Notes under the pieces: generated by a model | The model's input: the letters and a program-made list of their open reading frames with translations, nothing else | Database searches by the model: none | Told to the model about the DNA's origin: nothing | Position numbers and translations under genes: made by a program | Assembly (NCBI GenBank): GCA_009829735.1 | Contig: CM020618.1 | Location: 24,041,346-24,105,345, forward strand | Source: Pyropia yezoensis | Taxonomy: Eukaryota; Rhodophyta; Bangiophyceae; Bangiales; Bangiaceae | Reading direction: 5' to 3' | Length of the DNA stretch: 64,000 nucleotides | In this document: piece by piece, positions 33,061 to 45,002 of the stretch | How the letters are laid out: each line of letters begins with the position of its first letter | How positions within the stretch are numbered: the stretch's first letter is position 1

Positions 33061-34760
33061 AGACGACCTTAACGCTTTGAACCCCCCTCGATCACCACCG
33101 ACGTCGCGCCGTCCTCTTCCCCAGACCCACCACCGTCACCACCCCCACCCTCCTTCCCGCACCCAGTCGCCCTATTGGTTGGCACGGATCGCTGACACCA
33201 TCACGAGTACGTTGAGGGCTGCCCAAGTGTGGATGGTTCCTCACAGACTGCCGCATGCGCGATGCTAGTAGGAGACGGACCCCCTACAGACTCAAGAGAA
33301 GGCTTCGGCCGCGGACGCTTGAATCCCCGAGCAGGACCTCGAGGCCGAATGCTTTCGATAGCCCCATCGGATAGACCGCTACACGGTGCGGGGCGCTTCA
33401 CAAGCTGACTACGACGAGCCCTGTCGCCAGACACTCCGTCTATAGCTGCAAATCGAAAACGCGCACGAGCTGAGAGAAGGGAACCGTATGTTGAAGCCTG
33501 CAGACGGAGCAAGACACGACCCGCCACCCACACGCCATGAACCAAGAAAGCACAAGCCCACAAGAAAGGACCCAATCACCTCACAGAGGCCAGCGGTGTC
33601 AACCCCGCGCCGTCTAACACATCCCCAGGGGCCACAATCGCATGGGATGCACCGGCGCCATACGAGATGTCGCACCGCGGTCTCAACGCGAGCCTGTAGC
33701 AGCGGACCCCCAGCTCACAGGCAACAACCACATGATCACACGCGGGAGAGGTTAAATTGAAGCACACAAAAAGACAGAACGGAGGACGCCATTAACGGGT
33801 GCTGCCAGCGCGTCAAGGTGCGCCGAGACAGTCGGCGCGACTGCGCGACTCACACCCGTCCTTCAAGGGCCTCAGAGAGGGCTGGTGACAAGCACATGCA
33901 TTTACCCGACTCGCGCGCGCGCCAACCGCCCCCCAGACCCGTTACAACGTCTCACCTGCCTCAGCGACCCTTGTGTACGGGCGTTGCCAGTTCAGCGTTC
34001 CTCACGTCCGATCGCATGAACGCATTCGGCCCTACGTTCGTGCCAGGCATGGCTGCCTCAAGGCGCTACTTTGCATATAAGAAAAAGTGGAACGCGGCGT
34101 GCCTGGGCTCTCTGCCACGCAATACTCCACCCGCCCAGGACGGCAAGTACTCCCGCGCGTGCACTTGACCAAAAGTTATTGTCGGGTTCTCGACTTCAGA
34201 TAGTCAATACCCTCGACTCAAGTCCAGGGAACTTTTCATCACTCCACCAAGTGGAGGCGTGGCCAAAACGTGGCCCCCCTACCCGCTGTTTGCGAAACGC
34301 ACCTTGGCGACCACCACTGCTGCCAATCGACCTCGCACGCTCTCTCAAGCGCCACCATCAAAACCAGCAGGCGGGATCCCCCGCATCCCCCATCACGCGT
34401 CTCGCGTCCACGCCGCGGCCTCTCTCCCTCGTTGCCCATCCACGCGTCGCTAGGTCCAGCGCCCCCACCAGCGCGCCACCACTGCGGTCCTGTACGTGCC
34501 GGCGGTGCGAACCCCCCTGTGTATTTACCTACTACATACGGCTGTATCGCCTCGACTTGCTCTGCTCGTCCCCCCACCCTTCACCCATCATCCCCCCCAC
34601 CCCCCCCCCCCCCCCGGCATCCCCTTTCCGCTCGGCCAACCTTTCTTTCTCCCCCGCCTGTCACCCCCTTCTGCGCCTCCCGCTTCCTCCCCCCACCCCC
34701 ACCCCTCCCTGGCGGCACCCCAACTGGCCGCGGGCACCCGACCCCCCCCACCCTCCCGTC
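33061..34760. other. Intergenic region upstream of the rubredoxin gene
   Basis: No gene recognised. The last 250 bases before the ATG at 34761 are strongly C-rich on the plus strand, including a C run near 34598-34615, and probably belong to the promoter and leader. Confidence 0.5.
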
Positions 34761-36494
34761 ATGGCGGATGGCACCACCGCCTTCCTCCCCGCCCCCGCCC
34801 TCCCCCCCACCGCCCGCAGCCGCCGTCGCCGGCGGGCGGCGCCGCTGTCGCCCGCCCGCCGCCGCCCCGGCGGCACCGCCACCCGTCGCGGGCCCGCCGT
34901 GCCTATCACCGCGGGGCTCTTTGGGGGGCGCCCCGCCGGCGGCCGGCCGCCGCCGCCGCCGCCGCCCGCCCCGGGCACGCCGCCCGCCTCTGCGGCGGCG
35001 GCAGCGGCCGCGGCTGCCGCCGCGGCGGGCGCCCCATCCCCAGCCTCTACCGGCCCCGCGGTGGTCCCCGCTCGGCCGCCGTCGACGGTGGGGGGCGTGG
35101 CGCCGCCGTCGGCGCTGCCGTCGTCCCCCCCTGGTGGCGGTGGTCCCGCCGAGTCGGGTGCGCTGCCCCCACCGGCGGGTGCGCGGGTGGTCATCCTTGC
35201 GGACGGCCCGCTACGTTCGACGCGGTCCCTGCTGACAGGCGGCGACGCGTCGTCGTCGGCTGTCCACCCCGCGGCGTCATGGACGCGGCCGGGGGTACCC
35301 CGCCTCGGGGGTGTGCTGGTGGGCGTTGCCGCCGTTGCGGCCGCGGCTGTGGGCGCCCGCCGCGCGGCGGCGGGCGTGGCGGCGACCGCCGCCGAGTTTG
35401 GGGAGGTGATGGTCTACTACGGGGGGGGGCCGGGGGCGGCGGCGGAGATTGTGCGCGAGTACCACACGCGGCTGGGGGTGGCGCGGGCGGTGCCCGCCGC
35501 CCGGGGGGCGCTCTTCCGTGCCTACCTCCTGGCGGTGCTGTCACAAGGTGGGGGGGGGGAGGCGGGTGCCGCCGTCCCCGCCGCCGCTGCTGCCTACCCA
35601 GCTGGGGTGGGCGGCGTGGACGGCGGCGGTGGCGGCGGTGGCGGCAGAGGTGGTGGGGGTGGTGGCGGGGGCGGTGGAGGTGGAGGGGGTGGCGTATCCC
35701 TCCGCACCGTCCGGGATGCGCGGTTTGTCAAGGCGGCGCTGGGCATTGCCGACCGCCGGGCGGCCGACATCCTCAATGACCTTGCGGCGGGCCGCGGCGG
35801 CGTCGGCGCGGTCGCGTCCCACCCCGCCACCGCGTCGCGGCTCGTTTTTCTTGGCGAGCGGCTGGTGCCGCCCGTCGGGGCGGCAGTGGCTAACGGGGCG
35901 CCCCCCCCCCCGCGCCTGCGCCTCCGCTCGGCGCTGCCCTACGCCCCAGACGCGGTGGAGGAGATGCAGGCCGCCGCGGCGGTGGCGGCGTTTCGGGATG
36001 TCCTCCCGGTGTACGTGCCGGCCGGCCGCGGGGGGGGCGGCGTCTCAACTGCCGCCGGTGCGACCGCTGGTGGGGTCCCCCCTCCGCTCCCTGCAGCCGT
36101 AGAAGAGGCGGCGGAGGACCTGCGGGTCCCCCTTGACACCGCGGCGGCCGAGTGGGAGGCCGCCGTCTCGGCGGCCCCCGCGGCCACTGGCGGCGGTGGT
36201 GGTGGCCTCGACCTGGCATCCTGGGCAGCCGCCGACGCTGAGGCGGCGGAGGAGGCAGAGGCCGACGCCAAGCCCCTTGCGTCGGCGCTCGACTACCCCG
36301 CCCGGTCGGGGGAGCCCGCCAAGGTGGTCGCCCGTGCCTACGAGTGTGGGGAGTGTGGCTACACGCTCTACCCGTCGGCGACGGCGGGTGGGGGGGGGTG
36401 GGCAGAGCTCCGCTGGGCCGCCACTGAGTTTGTGTGCCCAGAGTGTGGGGCGCCCAAGGAGCGGTTTGCAGAAATGGGGGGAGGGGGGGAATGA
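34761..36494 (+). CDS. Plastid-type rubredoxin-domain protein with long helical N-terminal region
   Basis: A 577-residue intronless gene, ATG 34761 to TGA 36492-36494. I chose this ATG because the residues after it look like a transit peptide (MADGTTAFLPAPALPPTARS then Arg-rich, no acidic residues early), while the open frame upstream is only C-rich leader. The C terminus is a rubredoxin: Cys 529 and 532 (YECGECGYTLYP) and Cys 559 and 562 (FVCPECGAPKERF), the four ligands of one iron. Rubredoxins carry single electrons; plastid members assist photosystem assembly (family knowledge). In the middle are a hydrophobic Ala/Val segment (GVLVGVAAVAAAAVGA), possibly one membrane span, a Gly run, and a helical region (FVKAALGIADRRAADILNDL) that recalls Tic110-like repeats, a tentative comparison. 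No C-terminal membrane anchor is seen. Confidence 0.82.
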   Translation: MADGTTAFLPAPALPPTARSRRRRRAAPLSPARRRPGGTATRRGPAVPITAGLFGGRPAGGRPPPPPPPAPGTPPASAAAAAAAAAAAAGAPSPASTGPAVVPARPPSTVGGVAPPSALPSSPPGGGGPAESGALPPPAGARVVILADGPLRSTRSLLTGGDASSSAVHPAASWTRPGVPRLGGVLVGVAAVAAAAVGARRAAAGVAATAAEFGEVMVYYGGGPGAAAEIVREYHTRLGVARAVPAARGALFRAYLLAVLSQGGGGEAGAAVPAAAAAYPAGVGGVDGGGGGGGGRGGGGGGGGGGGGGGGVSLRTVRDARFVKAALGIADRRAADILNDLAAGRGGVGAVASHPATASRLVFLGERLVPPVGAAVANGAPPPPRLRLRSALPYAPDAVEEMQAAAAVAAFRDVLPVYVPAGRGGGGVSTAAGATAGGVPPPLPAAVEEAAEDLRVPLDTAAAEWEAAVSAAPAATGGGGGGLDLASWAAADAEAAEEAEADAKPLASALDYPARSGEPAKVVARAYECGECGYTLYPSATAGGGGWAELRWAATEFVCPECGAPKERFAEMGGGGE

Positions 36495-38679
36495 CGGGGT
36501 GGTTGCGGCGGCGGCGGCGGCGGCGGCGGCGGTGGTGGTGGTTGTGGCGGTGGCGGTGGCGGCAGTTGAGAGCAGCAGAGGGGAGCGGAGGTTACTCGGG
36601 GATCGGGTGGGTGGGCGCGTTGCGGGGGTTGGCGTTGGTGTGGGCGTGGTCGCTGTCTGTCGGCGGGGGGGGGGTGGGGGGGTGGGTGGGTGTCCTGAGA
36701 GCTTGCACGTCGGGGGTTGTTTGGTGTGGGAGGGGGGCGGGGGGGGTGGTGGGCGCACCTCCCTTGGAAGAGTGGGACGTGGCGGCGGCGCCCGCCCGTG
36801 GTGGGGCGGCCGGCTTGGGACGGCGGCGGCGGCCGCCGCGAGGTGGGACGCTGCCGTGGCGTGTGTGTGGACATTGTGGTGGGGTGTGGGCAGAGGGGCG
36901 GCGGGGCGGCGGGGCTCGGCGCGGCTGGTAACCCACCGCGCGTGCCCCCCCGGGGGAGGGCCCCCCCGTTCCTTTTTCTTGCCCTCTATAGTTTTTTCTT
37001 CCTTGGTACGGGGACGGCACGGCGCTCGCGTCGCTGACCGCCGTCGACTCTATTTGACTCGTCCTTGGCATTGGAAGCCATTGCGTTTCCTGCGTTATGG
37101 TCAAGCGAGGTTGCGTACTAGAGGGAAGGGCCTTGGGGATTGACGTCACGCAGGGTAGCGCGGGGTCAACGCACAAGATGGGCTGCCATGCGGCCACCGC
37201 CGCCAGGGGAGCCCGAATGAGGAAGGAAAAGGCCGGGACTTGTTCTCGACGGTGGTCTGGTATAGGACCACGTTCCCATTTCTCACCTTCTCACCCCTCC
37301 TTGGAGGCGCGACCAGGTGCCGCAGGGTCCACGGTAAACGCCTCTTTTACGCCAGCCGACGCCGCAGGGGCCGATGGCACTGCCAAGGCCGGGAAAGGGT
37401 GCCCGTGGGCGTACCGCAGCCGCTGCCGCTGCCCCCGTCTTGGTTGCCCGCCCCCTTCTTGGCAGCCACCCCGCGCGTGCGGTGACGGCTCTTGTGGGCA
37501 GACGCTGCCGCTGCAGGGGCGCGGCCATGCGGCGGTGGCGTGGCCGTCGATGATGGCGCGGTAGCACTGGGGCCCTTGCGAGCGCCGCCGCGAAAAGGAG
37601 GGGTGGGGGGAAGCCGCAGCCGGCGGCAGGGGCCCTGTTGCCAAAGGCCGCGGGTGGCGCGCCAGCCGCCGCAGCGGCGGCGGTTGCCGCCCCGCCACGG
37701 GCATTGCCCGCCGCCCCCTCCTCGCCTGGTAACGGCCTGGCGAGGGAGGCGCTCTCCGCCGCTGGTGCGGCCGCCGTCGTCGCTGCCAAAGGCCGCAGCC
37801 GCTGCTGTGGCGGCCGCCATCGCCTGGGGTGCCGCCGGCACGTCGCTTGCCAACGGCCTTGCGTGGCGCACCTGCTGCACCCGACGTCAGAGGCACCACA
37901 GCATCTGCTGGTGGTGCCACTGGCGCCACCCGCCGCCGCCGCCGCCGCCTTACCCCGCGCCGACGCGCGGCGGGTGGGCGCTGGCCGCGTGGGTGGCGAC
38001 GCCCCACCCGCCGCCTCCCCCCCCCCGCAGCCACCGACGCTGCCGCAGCCGCGTCCGCCGCGCGCTTGCGGGCGTCACCCGCCCAACGGGCGCCCCCACC
38101 GCCCCGACTGGCGGCGTCATGCGCAACCGCCCCAAGCGGTTTATGATAAACCGTTTGTCTCCAGTTTGTTTTTTTCGGGATCCTACTTGCCTCCGCCACG
38201 GGGACCTCCCCTGCCCGCTGCCGCGGTGACGGTACGCCCCCCCGTCGGCAGCGCCGCGCACGGCGCACCCAAAACAGAATGGGGCAGCAGTGGGAACAAG
38301 GGAAAGGAAGAAGAGAAATAGAAAGGTTGGCGGCACGGCGCCGCGCGCCGTCGCCGCGCCCGCCACCACCGGGGGGGTGGCGACGGCGGCACCCCCCGCC
38401 GGCCCGTGCCGCTGCTGCTGGCTTGCAGACATCTCCCTCCCCCATCAGTGGGGAAGTGTGAGGAGTGGACTCCCCTCCCACCGACCCTGCGCACCTAGCC
38501 CACCCCAGGCTGCTTCTCCTCACACTCATCTCCCTGCCGCCCCCCCCCCAACCCCCCTTCCCACGCCTTGGGGCTCCATCGCACGTCGCCTCCCCGCCGG
38601 TCCCCCTTGCGCACCGCCCCCCCCCGCCCCCCCCCCCCTTGAAGGAGGGTGAGTGCGGGTGGTGGCCCGGTGGATAAGG
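36495..38679. other. Spacer between convergent host genes; possible Ala-rich coding stretch
   Basis: Begins with GCG and GGT triplet runs (36505-36570). From about 38400 down to 37290 the minus strand shows Ala-rich text that hops between frames (for example FPALAVPSAPAASAGVKEAF before a stop near 37291), which could be a broken or spliced gene, but no family is recognisable and the plus strand is open too. I do not call a gene. Confidence 0.4.
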
Positions 38680-41600
38680 TCACCGCTTGGGCGTCCCCCG
38701 GGCGGCCGACGCAACCTCGTCCAGCCACTTGATGAACACGCGGTCATCCAGCGGCCGGCGCGTAATCCACGGGTGCTGCAGCAGCTCCGCGGCCGTCGGC
38801 CGCCGCCGTGGGTCCACGTGCGTGCAGAGGGCGATAAAGTCGCGCGCGTCGGCCGACAGGCCCGTGGCCATCCCCGGGCCCAGCACCGGCTTGTTCACCG
38901 CCGCGTCAATGTAATCAAAAAAGGAGGACGGCCGCTCAAACGGGTACCGCCCGAGCGCACACTCGACGAGGCTCACGCCCAGCCCCCACACGTCGCCCGC
39001 GTAGGTGTAGGTCTCCCCCTTGAGCCGCTCGGGGCTCATGTACGCGACCGTGCCGACAAAGGTGTCGGCGCGGGAGACGCCCGCCTGCAGGTCCCGCGCC
39101 AGCCCAAAGTCCGACAGCTTGGCGCGGCAGAGCGCCCGCGAGAGGAGGATGTTGGCCGTCTTAAAGTCCCGGTGCAGCACGTGGTGCCGGTGGAGGAACC
39201 GCAGGCCCCGCAGGCAGTGCACCGCAATGTGGTTCATGACGGGCTCGGGGACGGGCCCAAACTTGCGCACCGTATCCTCCAGCGACCCCCGGTCCATGTA
39301 CTCGAGCGCAATGTGGACGGCACCAGAGCCATCGTAGAAGGCGCCGAAAAAGCGGACGAGGAAGCGCGACACGTGGGTGGACAGCGTCTCGAGCTCCTTG
39401 AGCAGCTGCACCCGCTTGGCGTCGTCGTACACATTGACCACCTTGATGGCCAAGTTCCGCCCCGTGGGCATGTGCGTCGCCTTGTACACCCGTCCGTTGG
39501 CGCCCGCGCCGAGCGTCACGCCCGCCCGGAACTCGGTCAGCGACCGCACCATGATGATGTTGTTGGTCGATTTGGGCACCCCCTCCACCGACGCGCCATC
39601 GCTGTCCTTGCGCATAATCCGCTCGGGCGCCTGCACCATCCCCTTGAGGGTAATTTTAAAGCCACCCCCACGGAAGGTGCCGTCGTTGCCAAAGACAAAC
39701 TCGTCCTCCGTCACCTTTTCTTCCGACTCTGCCTTGACCAGGGGGGGCGGCCGCTTCCGCACCCCCGCCGCATCAACCGACGGGAGCACCTGCAGCGCCG
39801 CGCCGCCGCCACCTCCGCCGCCGGGGGGCTCCCCAACACCACTGCTTCTGCTACTACCGCTCCCGCCACCGCTGCCCGCCCCCACGGCAGCGGCGGCGGC
39901 AACAGCGGCGGCCGCAGCCTTGCCCGCGTCCCCGCTCGACAGGGAGAGCAGCGGCAGCGGGGGCCCCCGCGCTCTTTGTGCCCGCCTCACCGCATCGTCG
40001 CCGCCGCCGGCCGACCCGCCCGCCCCGCCCCCCGCCGCTGCCGCCGCCGCCGCGGGGGTGGACAGCGGCAGCAGCACGGCAGCGGCGGCAACGGTGACCG
40101 CCGCCGCCTCGGGCGTCGCCCCCGCCACCAGCAGGTCCGACGCGGGCGGCGACGCTGCCGCCGGGAAGGCCTGCACCTGGTTGGGGCTCCGCACCGCCGC
40201 GGCGGCGACCGCCGCCGCCGTCTTGGCCCCCTCCCCGCCAGTGTTGGTGCGCCAGCTGGTGTCCGCGGCAACCACCACCCGCGGCGGGGCGGCGTCGGCC
40301 GTGGTGGCCGCCCCCACCGCCCGTCTCCTCCCCTCCCCCGCCCCCACCCCTACCCCAACGAGCGCGGGGGGCCCGCGGGCGTCGGCGCCGCCGCCCGCTG
40401 GGCTGGGCAGCGGTGAATTAAACGCTTCCACCGCCGCAGCGTCGGCGTGGAAGCGCAAGTCCCCGTCGCTCGCCTCGTCGAGCGAAAAGGCGTCAGAGAC
40501 GGGCGCCCCCGCCCCCGCCTCCTCCTCCCTTGCCACCTCCTCGGCCGCCGCCACACCGCCGCCGCCGCCACCACCGCCACCGCCACCCCTACCCCTGCCC
40601 TTGCCCCTGCCCCCACCACCGAGGCCGGGGGGGCCCCCGTCGTCGGCCACACTAAACGCCGGGTCGTGCTGCTCTGACGGCGGGATCTCCAGCTCCGCGT
40701 CGTACGCCGGGTCGTACTCTGACCCCGCCTCCTCGGCCGCCACCGCCGCAGCGGCCGCCGCCTGCGCCGCCGCCGACGCGGGCGACGTGGACCACCGGGT
40801 GGAGCGGTTCAGGAGGAGGACCCCCGCGGCGGCAGTGGGGGACGGCCGCTCCACCCCCGCCGCCGCCACCGTGGGGGGCGCGCCCCCGCCGCCCGCCACC
40901 GCGGGGCCGAGGCCCACCAGCGCCGACGGGCGCTTGGACAGCCGCCGGGACCGCTGCTCGGCCGGCCCGTCGGGGGCGTCGGCCCTGCCGCCGCCGCCGC
41001 CCCCGTCGGCAGCGCTGCCACCACCGCCGCCGCCGCCGACGCTAGCCTGGCCCGCGTCCGCAGCGGCCGCCGCAGCGGCGGCAGTAGCAGACGCAGCGGC
41101 GGCGGCAGCCGTGGCAGCAACAGCAGCAGCAGCGCCGCCGCCGCCGCCGCCTCCCCCCCCGTCCGTCTCCCGCTTTGGCGGCAGCACCCCCCCCCCCCCC
41201 GACGGCCGCCGCTCGAGCGGCCGGGAGCCCCGGCGCTCCAGCGCCCGCCCCGGCCGCTTGGTCGGCGCGCCCACTGCCGCGGCGCGCGGGGAGGCGGGCT
41301 TGTCGCCCCCTCCCACCCCCCCCCCAGCTGAGCTCGACCCCCCCCCCCCCAACCCCCCCCCCCCGCCCGCGCCGCGCGCGAGGCCGACCGGGGCGACTGC
41401 TGGGACAGCACCTCTGGCTGGAGGCTCATCGCGGCGCCGCGCTTGGCAGCCTGCACCAGCCCCTCCCGGCGGCTGCGCTTGTGGCCAAACGGCGCGCCGG
41501 GGAGGGCGCCTGAGGAGCCCCCCGCACCGCCCCCCCCCCCCCCCCCGCCCCCCCCGCCCCCCCCCCCCCCGCCGCCGCCGCCGCCGCCACCGCCGCCACC

Positions 41601-42006
41601 GCCCCCCCCGGCCTCGTCGGCGTGCGAGGCGATGGACATCAGCGCCACCGGCCGGTCACCCCCGTGTGGGGAGCCCGCCGGCACCAACGAGGCGGTGGCC
41701 CCAAAACCCCCCCCCCGCCCATCGGCATCGACGCAGCCGCCGTGGCCACCCGCCCCGCCGCCCTCCCCGTGGTCGGCGCTGCCCGCGTACGCGCCGCCAA
41801 CGACGCCCGGGCAGCTGTAGCGGTCGGCGCGGCCCCAGCCGGGGTGCACGGGGCTCCGTGCCCCGCCGCCCCGCGCGCTGCCCGCCGCGTCCAGGTCGTC
41901 GCCCTCATCGGCAAGCACCATGCCCCGGCTGAACCGCCCGTACAGGTCGGCGTCCGAGGCCTCGGCCGCGCCGCCGCCGCCGCCGCCACCGCCGCCGCCA
42001 CCGCCG

Positions 42007-42047
<41 letters not shown>

Positions 42048-42455
42048 CGGGTCAGTGGCTGCGGCCGTCGACAAGGGCAGCAGCGGCCGGCTCCGCCGGC
42101 TGCTGCGCATCCGCACCAGGCCGCCGCCGCCGCCGCCGCCACCCCCCCCTGCTCCCCCATCGCCACCCCCCGCCCCCCCGCTGCCGCCGGCGCCACCACC
42201 CACCGACGCCCGGCGGGCGCTCCGCTCAGACCGGGACGCCATCAGCGCGCCGAGCGCGCTGTCCGACTGGGACGGCAGCCCCGCCCCGTCGGCTGCGTCT
42301 GCCGCTGCCGCTGCCGAGGCGGCCGCCGCCGCCGCGGCTGCCGCGGCGCCACCACTGGCGCCGCCACCGCCGCCGCCGCCGCCGCCGCCCCCAGCACGCG
42401 CGTTGCGCGTCGCTGAGGTGGTAAACACATTGTTGAGAAACTTGTTGACGCCCAT
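38680..42455 (-). CDS. MAP kinase kinase with giant low-complexity N terminus (frameshift in G run)
   Basis: A Ser/Thr-Tyr kinase of the MEK family at the C terminus (about 39560-38720). It has the glycine loop LGAGANGRVYKA, the AIKVV lysine, HRDFKTANILL, SDFGLARDL, and an activation loop SRADTFVGTVAYMSPERL whose S-x3-T spacing matches the two MEK phospho-sites; TGA at 38680-38682. MEKs phosphorylate MAP kinases in cytosolic cascades. Ahead lie roughly 900 residues of Gly/Ala/Ser runs. I start at ATG 42455 (MGVNKFLNNVFTTSATRNAR), a non-repetitive N terminus. That frame must change once, near the interrupted C run at 41336-41364 (G run in gene sense), to meet the kinase frame. The break could be an assembly length error, a short intron or two genes. 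About 1,250 residues if single. Confidence 0.78.
41521..42055. repeat. GCC/CCG triplet and homopolymer runs inside the kinase gene
   Basis: Two long stretches (about 41521-41608 and 41967-42050) of CCG/GCC triplets and C runs encode polyglycine in the kinase frame. Such tracts are prone to length change and to assembly error. Confidence 0.85.
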
Positions 42456-42470
42456 CTTCCCCACGCGGGT

Positions 42471-42501
<31 letters not shown>

Positions 42502-42669
42502 AGCTGATGCCGTCGCTCCAGTCACGCCGCTTCCACCACTGGGGCCGCCAAAGGCTGGATGCGGAAGAGTGGCCGGGGGGAAGAAGCGCCCGGACCAGAG
42601 GGGGGACGGGGTAAGGAAGTGGGGTACCCGGGGGGGGACGACAAGACGTGGCGCGACGCCCACGCACCG

Positions 42670-42701
<32 letters not shown>

Positions 42702-44620
42702 CGGCCGCGCGGGGGAGTGTGAGGGGTGGCGGCACCGCCACCGGCGGGCGGGAGCGCCCCCCCCCGACCGCACCTACCCCCCTCCCCCCCCCCCCTCTGC
42801 TAGCCACCTCGACTGTCACCGCCACCGCCGCCGCCACCACCCCCGCCCGCCCGCCCGCCCGTCCGCCCGCCAGAAGCCACCAACGCCCACCGCCACGGCC
42901 GCCGCGCGCCGTTGAGGCGGCCAGAGGCCCGTGGTTGCCGGCCGCGCACGGCTCGTCCCGCCGACGCTGCCGCTGTCCGCCGCCGCCACCCCCGCCCGCC
43001 AATCGCCACCCCAGGCCCGCCAGCACCCGCCCGACCACGACACGCCGTGCCGCCCACCCCCGGCCCCGTCTCTCCCCTCTACGAAACGCCCCCCCCCCCT
43101 CCCCCCAGAACGCTCGCCCGTCTGTTTGGGAGAAGCGCCAGCAGCACACCGCCACATGCGACGGGCGGCGGGCGGGCGGGCGGGCGGGCGGGGGGGGCGG
43201 GCGGGCGGGCGGGCGGGCGGCTGCTCCCCTCCCCACCCCACCCCCACCCGCCCTCCCCCCTCCCCACCTCCTGCAGGCGCAAAACAACCTGGCGGAGGCG
43301 GAGCTCAAAGACCACCCCCCCCCCCCCCCCACGTGCCACACCCCGAGTGGGCGCCGCCGCCGCTGCTGGTGACGCCGCCGCCAGCGGCGGCTGCGGCCGG
43401 CAGACCGGCCGGCCGGCCGGCTGGGCGACTGGCCGGCGGGCAGGCAGGCAGCAGCTGCAAAGGCGGCCGGCCGCCCAGCGCGGCGCGTCTGCCGCCAGCC
43501 CTCTACCCCCCATTACAGCCACGTCTCCCCCCCCCGCCGCTCCCCCCCCCCCCCCCCCACCCACCCACCTCTCCCGTCTCCTCCACCGCCTTTCTCACGT
43601 CCCACCCCCCACTCAACACCCCTACCCCTCCCCAACCACATCCGCAGGTTCCACCCGCCCGGATAATTAACTGCCCCCCCTCCCCCACACCCCGTCACCC
43701 CCACACCGCGAGCGGGCGCGCCCGCCGCCGTCCCGCCCCGTAGCTGGCATGAGGAGGAGGTACGGGTAAGGGGTAGAGGGGGAAACGTCAAACGGCGGGG
43801 AGGCAGAGTGAAGGGCAGGCCCCCGCCGAGAGTGTCGATGGTCATCCCAGCTCATGAGGGGCGATACCTGGCCTCCCCCGGACGGGAGGGGACCCCCCCT
43901 CTGGCGTGGGGCCCACGCACCCTCCCCCCCACCCCCCCCCTCCCGTCCCCTCGTCGCACCAGTGGGTGCACATCACCGCCACCTTCATCCACACACGTGC
44001 ACGGCGGCCTGCCTCTGCCAGGTTGCCAGCCGCCGTCTCGCCCGGGCAGCCCGCCAAATCATTTCCACCCCCCCCCCCCCCCACCCCGTCCGCATCCCAA
44101 CTCCGCCCCCACTCCCACCCCCACCCCCACCCCCACCCCCACTTCTTGCCGGCTCGCATTCTCGTCGTCGGTCCTTTGAGGAGAGCGGGACACGTCGGGC
44201 CAACCAGGTGCGAGGGGGAGCGCAGCGAGGAGGAAAGAGGGGGGGAGGCGGGGGGGCGTGAGGGGCGCAGGGGCGGCGGGCGGGGGGGGGGTGGGAGAAG
44301 CGCAGACCGCCACTGGGAATGGGGGAAGGGTGCGGGAGGGGGGGGGGAGGGTTGATGTTCCGCCTCCCTCCCCTTGGCCTTTCCACCCCGCCTGGCGTCA
44401 CGCCCCACGCGCAGGGGGGCGCTCACCGTGAGTGTGGCTTGGCGAGAGGCGGCGCGGGTGGCCGTCGACGCAGCGCGCGATCCCTGGCGGCCACCACCAC
44501 CAACAAAGAAAGAGAAAGAAATAAAAGGGTTTGCGGTGAAGCCGACGCAGCCGTCAATGTCGCCTCCGCCGCCGTCGCTCTCCCGCGCGCCCCCGCCCTC
44601 CGCCGCGGTTGCCGATGTAG
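42456..44620. other. GC-rich intergenic region, kinase upstream side
   Basis: CCG triplets (42470-42500, 42670-42705), GCGGGCGG tandem runs (43160-43222), C runs (43534-43556, 44070-44082) and CCCCCA repeats (about 44105-44142). Long open frames appear on both strands only because stops are rare at this base composition; none shows a domain. The first few hundred bases are the probable kinase promoter. Confidence 0.55.
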
Positions 44621-44813
44621 CCCTTGCCTCCACCGCCGCCCTCCCCGCTGGAGACCTTGCCTCCACCGCCGCCCTCCCCGCTGGAGACCTTGCCTCCACC
44701 GCCGCCCTCCCCGCTGGAGACCTTGCCTCCACCGCCGCCCTCCCCGCTGGAGACCTTGCCTCCACCGCCGCCCTCCCCGCTGGAGACCTTGCCTCCACCG
44801 CCGCCTTCCCTGC
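44621..44813. repeat. 33-bp minisatellite, five to six copies
   Basis: Unit CTCCACCGCCGCCCTCCCCG plus CTGGAGACCTTGC, almost perfect; GAGACCTTG recurs every 33 bp five times. The unit length is a multiple of three, so open frames persist through it on both strands. Confidence 0.9.
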
Positions 44814-45002
44814 CCGCACGACGCGCACAAAAACGGGGCTGTCCAGCGGGGAGGAGATGATAGCGCGTACGCCACCCACACAAAAGTCAAACGAGGGGAG
44901 AGGGCCGCCCGCTGCTGCGCGCGTTGTGTCGCGGGCAAGCACGCCGACGCGTCCCACAGCGAGAGCGGTGCGCGCCCTCCTGCCCCCCCCCCCCCAAGGT
45001 CT

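Noticed and set aside
38645..38700. tRNA-like A box (TGGCCCGGTGGATAAGG)
   Set aside because: It resembles a D-arm but no B box, anticodon arm or acceptor pairing follows, and it overlaps the end of the kinase gene.
38680..41352. Kinase starting at 41352
   Set aside because: That codon is TTG inside a homopolymer-rich stretch. The ATG at 42455 has a non-repetitive N terminus and only one frame change is needed to join.
34500..44400. Many long Pro/Ala/Gly/Arg open frames on both strands
   Set aside because: Stops are rare at this base composition. Apart from the rubredoxin and kinase frames none has a domain, a non-repetitive core or a convincing start.
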